A stretch of 19,339 nucleotides of DNA from CAYJSJ01 sp964373065 (GTDB lineage Bacteria > Patescibacteriota > Gracilibacteria > Peribacterales > Peribacteraceae). The translations under genes and the position numbers were made by a program. The DNA is taken from contig CAYJSJ010000022.1 in the NCBI GenBank assembly GCA_964373065.1, positions 1 through 19,339 on the forward strand. The letters run 5' to 3'. This document shows, one piece after another, positions 1 through 6,298 of the stretch; the first letter of the stretch is position 1, and each line of letters opens with the position of its first letter. The notes below the pieces were generated by a model, which searched no databases, was not told the origin of the DNA, and worked only from the letters and a program-made list of their open reading frames with translations.

Positions 1-77
1 TGGTGGGCGATGGCTGACTTGAACAGCCGACCTCGACATTATCAGTGTCGCGCTCTAACCAACTGAGCTAATCGCCC
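1..77 (-). tRNA. tRNA-Ile (anticodon GAT)
   Basis: The reverse complement folds as a complete cloverleaf. The acceptor stem is GGGCGAT/ATCGCCC, the D-arm contains TAGCTCAGTTGGTTAGAGC, the anticodon stem CGACA/TGTCG carries loop CTGATAA (anticodon GAT), and the T-arm is GGCTG-TTCAAGT-CAGCC. The discriminator is A and the CCA end is encoded (1-3). It decodes AUC/AUU. Thirteen bases of its 5' region (66-78) recur exactly at 179-191. Confidence 0.95.
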
Positions 78-191
78 GGAGATGTGAATGACATCCAGCA
101 TGCAAATGATAGTATCTTACGATGCGAAGCTGGAAACTGCTTGTCCGCCGTAGTCCGCCTCAGGCGGACGTAGGAGGAAGCTAATCGCCCG
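66..191. repeat. 13-bp direct repeat of the tRNA-Ile 5' end flanking a REP-like element
   Basis: AGCTAATCGCCCG occurs at 66-78, at the 5' end of the tRNA-Ile gene, and again at 179-191. The 100 bases between the copies hold the GTCCGCC/GGCGGAC palindrome. A partial tRNA copy bracketing a palindromic element looks like the scar of an insertion or local duplication at the tRNA gene. The repeat is seen directly; the mechanism is inferred. Confidence 0.6.
143..176. repeat. REP-like palindromic element (GTCCGCC...GGCGGAC)
   Basis: A perfect stem of GTCCGCC (153-159) and GGCGGAC (163-169) with a three-base TCA loop. It is flanked by CGTAG-type sequence and preceded by an extra GTCCGCC at 143-149. 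Related GC-rich palindromes occur at 10926-10965, 11097-11141, 16294-16333 and 17263-17296, all in intergenic DNA and three of them next to tRNA genes. This suggests a dispersed REP-like family. None ends in a T-tract, so intrinsic termination is not evident. Confidence 0.6.
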
Positions 192-258
192 AGAATAAAA
201 AGAAAGATCGATCTTCAGAAGGCCTTTAGACTCTGCAGAAGCCTAGAGAGGATACGGT

Positions 259-289
259 TCCCAAGTCGATGCTTCAACCCGATTTGGGA
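259..289. other. 10-bp hairpin downstream of the toxin gene
   Basis: TCCCAAGTCG (259-268) pairs with CGATTTGGGA (280-289) across an 11-base loop, with one G-T wobble. It lies just past the toxin stop codon on the minus strand, so it could end or stabilise the toxin-antitoxin mRNA. No U-tract follows, so a classical intrinsic terminator is not supported. Confidence 0.35.
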
Positions 290-294
290 GATCT

Positions 295-552
295 TCACTG
301 GTAGACGCTATGATCTCCAATCGCGAGGAGGGCAATCGTCGTGCTGGAATCGTACTCATACACAATGCGATAGCTATAATTTACAGAAAAGCTCCAATAT
401 CTACGAAGATGTCCTTTCAACTTGTGTACCCGTAATGAGGGTTGATGCTGGTTTTTCTTAAAAAGCTCTATCTTCTCTTTCGCTTCCTGCTGAAGAGTGC
501 GGGGTAGTTTCTTAAACTGGCGAAGGAAGTTCGCTGTGTAGAAAACTGTCAT
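295..552 (-). CDS. RelE/ParE-family toxin of a type II toxin-antitoxin module
   Basis: 85 residues, a normal length for the RelE/ParE/YafQ fold. It has the family layout: an N-terminal strand and helix (FYTANFLRQFKKLP), a lysine-rich second helix, then HKLKGHLRRYWSFSV and the core strand YSYRIVYEY ending in IGDHSVY. In this family such toxins are either ribosome-dependent mRNA nucleases or gyrase poisons; the sequence alone does not decide which. The LKG-xxx-YW-SF and Y-RIVYEY pattern with a C-terminal GDH-xxY is closest to the YafQ/RelE mRNA-interferase side. The start codon overlaps the antitoxin stop by four bases (ATGA, 549-552), so the two genes are translationally coupled, antitoxin first. 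Confidence 0.85.
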   Translation of the reverse strand: MTVFYTANFLRQFKKLPRTLQQEAKEKIELFKKNQHQPSLRVHKLKGHLRRYWSFSVNYSYRIVYEYDSSTTIALLAIGDHSVYQ

Positions 553-761
553 ATGCAGATTTTTTTCATGAGATCATCGATATCGCCCTTCAAACGAGGC
601 TCCTTGCTTGCGCGTAACACAGCATCCACGGCCAAATCCTCTAGGTACTTTTTTAGTGCTTGTCGAAGTGCTTCGGCCTTATTGGGTACTACCCCCTGCG
701 CTATGAGCATCTCGAGTGAGCGCAGTAAATCTTCAGGAAGGGGTACGGAGACGGTTGTCAT
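549..761 (-). CDS. Ribbon-helix-helix antitoxin of a type II toxin-antitoxin module
   Basis: 70 residues. The first 40 or so form a ribbon-helix-helix DNA-binding unit: strand TTVSVPLPEDLL, helix SLEMLIAQG, then NKAEALRQALKKYLED. The acidic and basic C-terminal tail is the usual toxin-wrapping part. In known modules of this type, a dimer neutralises the toxin and represses its own operon. It lies directly upstream of the toxin gene, and the 30-bp palindrome at 781-810 lies directly upstream of it, which fits autoregulation. No Shine-Dalgarno sequence precedes the ATG. Confidence 0.85.
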   Translation of the reverse strand: MTTVSVPLPEDLLRSLEMLIAQGVVPNKAEALRQALKKYLEDLAVDAVLRASKEPRLKGDIDDLMKKICI

Positions 762-780
762 GGAAAGGGAAGGAAAACTG

Positions 781-810
781 ATATGATATTATCATATGAT
801 AATATCATAT
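781..810. promoter_or_regulatory. 30-bp perfect palindrome: operator/promoter of the toxin-antitoxin operon
   Basis: The 30 bases read identically on both strands. They contain two abutting 13-base sites, ATGATATTATCAT (783-795) and its reverse complement (796-808), each an ATGATA-N-TATCAT inverted repeat. On the minus strand TTGCAT (809-814) and TAATAT (786-791), spaced 17, make a plausible -35/-10 pair, with the start codon about 18 bases past the predicted transcription start. The palindrome covers the core promoter, as expected for RHH autorepression with two tandem dimers. The palindrome is seen directly; the binding protein is inferred. Confidence 0.75.
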
Positions 811-834
811 GCAAGGAGAAATGCACCATCAGAC

Positions 835-2454
835 CTATTTCCGCAACCATTCCGTAAACCCTGCAAAGCTGGGTGTATAGGGAAAATCGGACTTCCCGTC
901 CACCACGATATTGCTCACGGTTCCCGTCACGACATCCAGCGTAAAGCTCGCCAATCGGTCTGCCTTTGGCCCGCTGAAGAGAATGTCTTCCACGCGCGCA
1001 GTGTTTTGCCCTGTCGCCTCCACGATGGTATGAACTTGAAAGAGCGCGCCAGCGGCGGAAAGTGAAACGTAGGCTCGCTGCTCCACCTCGCTCGGAGAGA
1101 GTACGACTGCTGGCATAGGCAAATCCTGCGGAAGGACGACCACCGTGTTCTCCTCCGATGGTACGCGAGGAGGAAGGGGGGAAAGGTCTGCGGTGTCACT
1201 CTCCTGCAACGTACGCAGCGCGTCGGACAGTACGACTCCGGGCACATCCAGGCTCTCTATGGCATTTTGCAGCGTTGCACGGAGGTTTTTCGCTCGCATC
1301 GGATACCCGAGATCACGGAGCGAACTCACGAGCGGCACATGCGCGGCAACCGCATGCTCTGTGAAGGAAACTCGATCCCCCACCTTCTCTCTGAGCAAAG
1401 AGAGCGCTATGCGATGTCGCTGGAAAACAAAATCTGCCAACGGATCTTTGGTGAACGCCGCAAAAGGAAAAATGAGTACGCGCGTGATGAGCGCCTCCAC
1501 GGAAAATTCCGGATCATCAAGCGCCCAAGCGATATCGCGATAGATCGGATGGAGCGATACAACAAGCCAGAGAGCATCGTCTTCTGCCAAGTGCGAGAGT
1601 AACGCCATGCGAACGCCTGTCTCCGTAGCAGGAACAGAAGAAAGAAGGAATGCCAGTACAGTGCGACCGCGTGGAGTCCGGAGAGCCTCTGAAAGCAGCG
1701 GCTGCTCGAGCAGTGTAGGCAGAGAATCTGCATCACCTCGTTCCACGAGAAAACGCAGAGCACCGAGGGCTTTCTCATGACGCTTGCTACGCATACGTTC
1801 CTCAGAGGAAGGCAGGAGAAAATTGCCGGTAATCGTCCGCTCTCGTGGCAGCGAAAACCGCGGAGAAGGAAGCGGCGGATTTGGAATGGATACCAGAGAA
1901 AGATCTTCGAGTTTCCGAAGTATAAACGGTGCGGGAAGTTGCGTTGGGGTACGTGAAGTCATCCAGTTATCAAAACCGGAGCGAAACGGCAGCAGCAGAT
2001 CCCCCGTGAGCGTCCACTGCATACCGGCGGGCACCACCATGCGTTGCTCGCCGATGGTGACAGCGACAGGAGTTGTGATGGCGGCGACGGTGGTATCTCC
2101 CGAAGCCCTTGTCACATGGAACGCGCCGTCGAATGCGGTGAATGCTGTTTCGCCGGCACGGAGACGAATAATGCCATCGGAAGCGAGCAATACCGAACCC
2201 TCTTCCAGGGAAATCGCACCGTGCGATTCCGTAAACGATCCGCCCGAGTACAAAACTCCATACACGCCCGAAAGGAGAGAAAACCGCTTGAGTGATTCCG
2301 TAGAGATTTGTGTGCCTGTTAACGAAACATTTGAGGAGAGATGCAGTGCTTGACCTGCAAATCCCGCAGTAAGAAGTGCGATGAATACGGGGAGCACAAC
2401 CATATGCCTGTGGCGCATTCGTTGGATGTGTGTGTGCTGCATGAATCCCTTCAT
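835..2454 (-). CDS. Membrane-anchored FecR-like domain protein of unknown function
   Basis: 539 residues. An arginine/histidine-rich N-terminus leads into a hydrophobic segment at about residues 19-37 (VVLPVFIALLTAGFAGQAL), a signal peptide or membrane anchor. Residues of about 75-160 resemble a FecR-type beta-sandwich: repeated short strands such as EGSVLLASDGIIRLRAGE, then VTIGEQRMVVPAGMQWTL. The middle is helical (about 210-400), followed by a proline-rich linker and a C-terminal beta-rich part. The FecR resemblance is moderate and no enzyme motif is visible. The protein is probably extracytoplasmic and envelope-linked. Several in-frame ATGs lie near the start (2454, 2442); the longest is used. 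It diverges from ruvC. Confidence 0.7.
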   Translation of the reverse strand: MKGFMQHTHIQRMRHRHMVVLPVFIALLTAGFAGQALHLSSNVSLTGTQISTESLKRFSLLSGVYGVLYSGGSFTESHGAISLEEGSVLLASDGIIRLRAGETAFTAFDGAFHVTRASGDTTVAAITTPVAVTIGEQRMVVPAGMQWTLTGDLLLPFRSGFDNWMTSRTPTQLPAPFILRKLEDLSLVSIPNPPLPSPRFSLPRERTITGNFLLPSSEERMRSKRHEKALGALRFLVERGDADSLPTLLEQPLLSEALRTPRGRTVLAFLLSSVPATETGVRMALLSHLAEDDALWLVVSLHPIYRDIAWALDDPEFSVEALITRVLIFPFAAFTKDPLADFVFQRHRIALSLLREKVGDRVSFTEHAVAAHVPLVSSLRDLGYPMRAKNLRATLQNAIESLDVPGVVLSDALRTLQESDTADLSPLPPRVPSEENTVVVLPQDLPMPAVVLSPSEVEQRAYVSLSAAGALFQVHTIVEATGQNTARVEDILFSGPKADRLASFTLDVVTGTVSNIVVDGKSDFPYTPSFAGFTEWLRK

Positions 2455-2602
2455 TATACCAAAAATATTGCTCTATGGCGAAGTATCCTCAGGCGACACT
2501 ATGGATAACGTGTAAGTATTGCTATAAAATAATTCAGCAATTGAGCAATATAACCATCGTCATCATAGTCACAAACAGAAATAAACACCGTAGAATGGCG
2601 GC
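2455..2602. promoter_or_regulatory. Divergent intergenic region between the FecR-like gene and ruvC
   Basis: This stretch must hold the promoters of two divergent genes. For ruvC, TTGAGC followed after 17 bases by CATAGT is a weak candidate. For the minus strand, TTGCTC-N16-TATAGC is a weak candidate. It also contains an 8-base tandem repeat, CAGCAATT followed by GAGCAATA, around 2532-2547. No Shine-Dalgarno sequence lies before either start codon. Confidence 0.35.
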
Positions 2603-3091
2603 ATGCGCATTATTGGAATTGATCCGGGGCTCGCGACCATAGGAATCGGGCTGGCGGAAGGGGTAGCACCGAGGCTGATCGCCGTCGAATGGCTGACCAT
2701 CGCAACAGCCTCTTCCTCCCCTCTCGCTCACCGCCTGCGAGAGATCGGTGACGACCTTGCTGCATACCTCAAAGAAAAAGAACCCGACATTGCCGTCATC
2801 GAGAAACTCTACTTTTCCGTCAACGAAAAGACTGCACTCGATGTTGCTCAGGCACGGGGAGTGATCCTCGCAACAGTTTCTAGGCACGGCATCCCCATCC
2901 TGGAACCGACTCCCCCTGAACTGAAGAGCTGCATAGCAGGCGATGGGAGAGCCGATAAAAAACAAATGCAAAAGATGGTACAAATGATCTTCAATCTCGA
3001 AGAAATCCCAAAACCGGATGATGCAGCCGACGCACTCGCACTGGCGGCATTCGGAGCGTTCAATGGGAAAAGAATGTCACTCATCGCCTGA
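2603..3091 (+). CDS. ruvC: Crossover junction endodeoxyribonuclease RuvC
   Basis: 162 residues, the usual RuvC length. It resolves Holliday junctions with RuvAB during recombination repair. Visible signatures are GIDPG with catalytic D7, VIEKLYF with catalytic E67, and the C-terminal PDDAADALA supplying D140 and D143, the acidic tetrad that binds the catalytic metal ions. A basic helix (ADKKQMQKM) precedes the last motif as in known RuvC. The ATG at 2603 places the GIDPG strand at the very N-terminus, which supports this start. ruvA and ruvB are not adjacent. Its stop codon overlaps the end of recF, which runs in the opposite direction, by 11 bases. Confidence 0.95.
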   Translation: MRIIGIDPGLATIGIGLAEGVAPRLIAVEWLTIATASSSPLAHRLREIGDDLAAYLKEKEPDIAVIEKLYFSVNEKTALDVAQARGVILATVSRHGIPILEPTPPELKSCIAGDGRADKKQMQKMVQMIFNLEEIPKPDDAADALALAAFGAFNGKRMSLIA

Positions 3092-4220
3092 TATCCTTCG
3101 ACCTATGACCTATGACCTTCGACCTATCATCTTCAGCCATCATCCCCATTGCCATTACCTTCGCCCCAAACACATTTGTTGGGACATGGGTTCCGGTGAT
3201 GATCACTTGGTGCCCTTCAAGGGATGCAAGAAGAGACTGCTGATGCCGGTCATCGAGCTCAGAAAACACATCGTCGAGGAGAATGACGGGCTTTTCGTCG
3301 CGCTGAATTTCCAGATAGGAAACCTGCAGGAAGAGGAGTGCCAGAACCACGGTGCGCTGCTGCCCACGAGAAGCGAACGTCGCAATGTCCCTGCCATCAA
3401 CCACGATCTTCCAGTCATCGCGGTGGGGGCCGATGGTCGTTGATTTGAGAATGATATCGCGCTCCTGAAAATGGGAGAGCAAATCGAGCATCTCATTTTT
3501 CGCTCCGGCAAAATCCCGGCAATCGCCCTTACGTTCGTACAAAATGTTGGCATCCGGCCACTCTTCACCCAAGCTCCCGAGTTCGGAAGAAAGTGTGCAC
3601 TGCAACACCTCCGTAAGTTCCAAACGACGAAGCATCACCACCGTTCCTGCTTCGGCCGCTTTCTCGTCCCAGACGGAAAGATCCCCCCGACGGGCAACGC
3701 CGTCGGCGATGCTGCGCAAGAGAGAATTGCGTTGCTTTATAATCTTCTGGTACTGCAGAAGGGTTTGAAGATACTGCGGAGATACTTGGCTTAAAAGCCG
3801 GTCGAGGAACATGCGACGGTTCTGCGGCGTTCCGGTGAAGAGTTCCAAATCCTGTGGCAAAAAAATGACCGTCGGAAGCACGCCAACCATATCGCAGATC
3901 TGCGTACGAACGTCATTGACGTAGCACGCTTTCTGGCGCGTCGGCGAAAGCTGGCTCACGACTTCCAGCATCGTGCTCTGACCGGAATCGGAGGCCACCT
4001 CCGCACGCACCCTGTAGTACTCCGCACCCCACGCAATGATGTCTTGTTCCTCCGCATGTTGGCAGGACTTCACCAGGGAAAGGAGTGAAATCGCCTCAAG
4101 AATATTTGTTTTCCCCGCCCCGTTCGGGCCAAGAAGTACGAAAACGGGATCGTCGCCGAACGCAATACTATGGGAAGGGTAACATCTGAAATTCTCCAAT
4201 GAGAGTGAGAGAATACGCAT
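3081..4220 (-). CDS. recF: DNA replication and repair ATPase RecF
   Basis: 379 residues. RecF is an SMC-like ATPase that helps load RecA at single-stranded gaps. The Walker A is GPNGAGKT (about residues 31-38), the ABC signature region is FASRGQQRTVVLALLF, and the Walker B is VILLDDVFSELD (about 312-323) followed by a D-loop. The N-terminal strand RILSLSLENFRCY fixes the start at 4220; longer in-frame starts would run into the Nudix gene. It begins four bases after the Nudix stop, so they form an operon, and it is not in the classical dnaA-dnaN-recF order. The last residues (RSKVIGHRSKDIRR) are encoded by a heptamer repeat at 3093-3134, a tail not typical of RecF. Confidence 0.93.
   Translation of the reverse strand: MRILSLSLENFRCYPSHSIAFGDDPVFVLLGPNGAGKTNILEAISLLSLVKSCQHAEEQDIIAWGAEYYRVRAEVASDSGQSTMLEVVSQLSPTRQKACYVNDVRTQICDMVGVLPTVIFLPQDLELFTGTPQNRRMFLDRLLSQVSPQYLQTLLQYQKIIKQRNSLLRSIADGVARRGDLSVWDEKAAEAGTVVMLRRLELTEVLQCTLSSELGSLGEEWPDANILYERKGDCRDFAGAKNEMLDLLSHFQERDIILKSTTIGPHRDDWKIVVDGRDIATFASRGQQRTVVLALLFLQVSYLEIQRDEKPVILLDDVFSELDDRHQQSLLASLEGHQVIITGTHVPTNVFGAKVMAMGMMAEDDRSKVIGHRSKDIRR
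3093..3134. repeat. Heptanucleotide tandem repeat at the ruvC/recF junction (GACCTAT)
   Basis: Six consecutive 7-base units: ATCCTTC, GACCTAT (3100-3106), GACCTAT, GACCTTC, GACCTAT, CATCTTC. The array lies immediately beyond the ruvC stop and codes for the last residues of RecF on the other strand. Three of the six units are identical. Confidence 0.8.
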
Positions 4221-4224
4221 AGGA

Positions 4225-4707
4225 TTAAGAGAGTAGTGCGACGCCGTCTTCAAAGAGCTTCCGAGCAAGCTTAAGATACTGCTTCCGCTTAATGTACTGC
4301 GGAAGTTGCTCGAAGTGCACCCACACGAAATCATCGATCTCCTCCCCATCGACATGCACGGACACATCCGAATCTACAGCGGCAAATACGTAGTGAATGC
4401 ACTGACCCTTTACGTTATCGGGACGGAATCGTCGGAAACTCTTTGGAAAATCGTACTGATACACATGCCCGCACGTGTCGAGCAGAGCGGCATCTATGCC
4501 TGTTTCTTCTTTTAGTTCCCGTAACGCCGCCTCAGCAATAGACTCCCCCTTTTCGCACCCGCCCTGCGGAAGCTGCCATGCATCGTTTTTGCGAGGTTTA
4601 TGCACAAGGAGAAGTTGATATGCGGTTTCGCAACCCGCACGGTCGCACGCATCGACCGGACGCAGGACAACGACGGAAGCGCAATTGCGGTAGATTTCCT
4701 CTGGCAC
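4225..4707 (-). CDS. Nudix hydrolase, RppH/Ap4A-hydrolase type
   Basis: 160 residues with GTG start. The complete Nudix box G-x5-E-x7-RELKEETGI spans about residues 49-71 and is preceded by AWQLPQGG. That WQLPQGG lead-in is typical of RppH-type RNA pyrophosphohydrolases and diadenosine polyphosphate hydrolases. The enzyme would hydrolyse a nucleoside diphosphate linked to another moiety using Mg2+ bound by the box glutamates. Downstream, YQYDFPKSFRRF and the YVFAAV strand fit the same subgroup. Which substrate it uses, mRNA 5' triphosphates or dinucleotides, cannot be told from sequence. It is the upstream gene of a pair with recF, with a four-base gap. Confidence 0.88.
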   Translation of the reverse strand: MPEEIYRNCASVVVLRPVDACDRAGCETAYQLLLVHKPRKNDAWQLPQGGCEKGESIAEAALRELKEETGIDAALLDTCGHVYQYDFPKSFRRFRPDNVKGQCIHYVFAAVDSDVSVHVDGEEIDDFVWVHFEQLPQYIKRKQYLKLARKLFEDGVALLS

Positions 4708-4752
4708 ACGTCAAAGACTACTGAAGCTTGATCGATACGGAAAGGGGGTGTG

Positions 4753-4950
4753 CTACGTCGACGAATGCTTTTCCTCTTTGAACTTCACATCCTGCTTACT
4801 TTTGCAGACAGGGCAGTACTTCTTCATGCCGTCGACATGCTCCTTCCAAGCTATACCCTGCTTATCTTGTTTATGAAAACGCATAGACCCGAGCCGGTTT
4901 CCCGACTTCTTACAGTACATGGCGAAGACTGTGCGTTTACCTCGAGGCAT
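4753..4950 (-). CDS. Small L33-like ribosomal protein (zinc-ribbon remnant)
   Basis: 65 residues, basic. The start PRGKRTVFAMYCKKSGN and the ending KKYCPVCKSKQDVKFKEEK resemble bL33, whose usual ending is KKYCPxCxKHTxHKE. One CxxC pair is intact (YCPVC). The other keeps a single cysteine (YCKKSG), so zinc binding may be lost, as in the zinc-free L33 paralogues. The ATG at 4950 is chosen over an upstream TTG at 4983 because the shorter form matches the family's start. If correct, it is a large-subunit ribosomal protein. The match is by eye and the middle (SMRFHKQDKQGIAWKEH) is not typical, so confidence is moderate. Confidence 0.5.
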   Translation of the reverse strand: MPRGKRTVFAMYCKKSGNRLGSMRFHKQDKQGIAWKEHVDGMKKYCPVCKSKQDVKFKEEKHSST

Positions 4951-5048
4951 AACAAAGGCAGGATACGGATTTATGGACTGCAATCAAGAAAAAGCCTGAA
5001 TTTCTGTCTGCTGAACCAATATCTCCAGAGTATATAGTTTATATACAT

Positions 5049-5097
5049 TATATCATTTGCGCAAATGATATACTAAGAGTACATTGCTTAAGCAATG
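5049..5097. promoter_or_regulatory. Two palindromic candidate operators of the ArsR-type gene
   Basis: A perfect 24-bp palindrome occupies 5049-5072 (core ATCATTTGCGCAAATGAT). A second perfect 16-bp palindrome, CATTGCTTAAGCAATG, occupies 5082-5097 and includes the start codon ATG at 5095. Both share a TTGC/GCAA half-site theme and their centres are about 29 bp apart. ArsR-family dimers bind such dyads over their own promoters, so autoregulation is likely. The site at the start codon could also block translation initiation. Confidence 0.65.
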
Positions 5098-5364
5098 GTC
5101 AACATACGCAATCTCGAACAAAAACTCCGTGCGGTAGCCAGCGCTCGACGGTTGGTCATTCTTCATGAACTCAAGAAGAACGGATCGATGACTGTTCGCA
5201 AGATCGGAAAAGCGATACGGCTCTCGATCGCGCCGGCATCGCAACATCTCCGTATTTTGAAAGCAGCCGGAATCGTTGAGCACAAGAGACGAGGCAAATT
5301 CGTTGCCTATCGGCTCTCCCTTACGCAGGATGAACCGATAAAGGGAATTATCGCAGCTCTTTAA
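5095..5364 (+). CDS. ArsR-type winged-helix transcriptional regulator
   Basis: 89 residues, one winged helix-turn-helix domain. ARRLVILHELKKNGSMTVRKIGKAI is helices 1-3, LSIAPASQHLRILKAAGIV is the recognition helix region (the ArsR S-x-x-S-Q-H-L-xx-L motif), and EHKRRGKFVAYRLS is the wing. There is no cysteine, so no thiolate metal sensor site as in ArsR or CadC is visible. It may sense another signal or act as a constitutive repressor. Its stop codon overlaps that of the convergent EamA gene by four bases (TTAA, 5361-5364). Two palindromes lie directly upstream. Confidence 0.85.
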   Translation: MVNIRNLEQKLRAVASARRLVILHELKKNGSMTVRKIGKAIRLSIAPASQHLRILKAAGIVEHKRRGKFVAYRLSLTQDEPIKGIIAAL

Positions 5365-6266
5365 GAAAGGAGCAATACAAGGCCGACAAAGACTGTAGCA
5401 AAGCTCCCAAGCTTGAGCAGTACCGATCGGCTGTCGAGGAGTTCTTTGGAAACGTAGCGGGGGAAGAAGCGCCAAAGCATCCACGAAAGGAACAGTACGG
5501 TAAACGGTTGGACATTTGCAATAACGGACACCAAGGAAAGCGGCCCCGTCCTGTATGCCTCTGCAACAAAAAACATGCCAAGGAAGAATCCTGTAACCGC
5601 AACGGCCGAGAACACAACGTAATGCAGCAGGTTCACGCTCGATGCAAGCACTGTAATATCGCGGCGAAATGAGGGTATGCACCACGCAAACACGAATGAA
5701 AGCAGTTCGCGAGCAAAGAGCTGCCAAAAAACGACGGTCATCGTCAACTCTCCGACATCCAGAGCCGCTTTTTGAATCGCGTTGGTCGGTGTATAAAGCG
5801 CAGCAATGGCCACAAGGAAAAGAACAGCGGAAACGCCGATCTGGTGATGCCTTAAAGAAAGAAACACGACACCACTCAGCACGAGAACAACGCCAAAAGT
5901 TTGCAGGTGTGACCACGTTTCGCCGAACAGAAAAAAACCGATACCACTCAGGAATATCGCAAGGAACGCCCATGCAATATTGATGACAGACGCATCTACG
6001 CGATCCAAAGCGATAAAAAACACAAGATCCCCCGCATACGCAAGAATGGAACCTGCAACGATCCACGGAAGCCAAGCCGATTGCAGCGGCACAAAAAATA
6101 TCGCTGCAGATAAGAGAACGAGGCTAACACAACTCTGTGACCACATGAGCACAAATGGATTCTTGACGAAGTTTCGCACCAATACGGAATCCAATACGAC
6201 CGGAATCGACCAGAACACAACAGCCAGCAAAGCAAATACAAACCACATGCATCTAGAGTATCTCAT
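5361..6266 (-). CDS. EamA/DMT-family transporter
   Basis: 301 residues with about ten hydrophobic helices and no large soluble part, the length and layout of two fused five-helix EamA repeats. Helix-end landmarks include ALDRVDASVINIAWAFLAIF in the first repeat and VAEAYRTGPLSLVSVIANVQP in the second. Both follow the EamA pattern of a small-residue helix after a short loop. Members export metabolites or take up nutrients; the substrate cannot be predicted. It follows trxB by about 24 bases on the same strand. Its start codon is itself part of a CATTTTC heptamer array, giving several nearby ATGs, and no Shine-Dalgarno sequence is present. A second start at 6248 (MWFVFALL) is possible. Confidence 0.88.
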   Translation of the reverse strand: MRYSRCMWFVFALLAVVFWSIPVVLDSVLVRNFVKNPFVLMWSQSCVSLVLLSAAIFFVPLQSAWLPWIVAGSILAYAGDLVFFIALDRVDASVINIAWAFLAIFLSGIGFFLFGETWSHLQTFGVVLVLSGVVFLSLRHHQIGVSAVLFLVAIAALYTPTNAIQKAALDVGELTMTVVFWQLFARELLSFVFAWCIPSFRRDITVLASSVNLLHYVVFSAVAVTGFFLGMFFVAEAYRTGPLSLVSVIANVQPFTVLFLSWMLWRFFPRYVSKELLDSRSVLLKLGSFATVFVGLVLLLS

Positions 6267-6298
6267 TTTTCATTTTCCATTTTCCATTTCTCATCCCA
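6264..6298. repeat. Heptanucleotide tandem repeat spanning the trxB stop and EamA start (CATTTTC)
   Basis: Five 7-base units: CATTTTT (6264-6270), CATTTTC, CATTTTC, CATTTCT, CATCCCA (6292-6298). On the minus strand each unit carries an ATG, and the last one is the EamA start. The array includes the trxB stop codon (6291-6293) and fills the gap between the two genes. Confidence 0.8.

Noticed and set aside
3018..3443. 141-codon plus-strand frame over recF
   Set aside because: It is antisense to a strongly supported gene and shows no family signature.
4221..4367. Longer in-frame start for recF at 4367
   Set aside because: It would run 143 bases into the Nudix gene and add residues before the conserved N-terminal strand RILSLSLENFR.
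5053..6075. 340-codon frame on the minus strand over the EamA gene
   Set aside because: It is Cys/Arg-rich, not membrane-like, and out of frame with a clear transporter gene.
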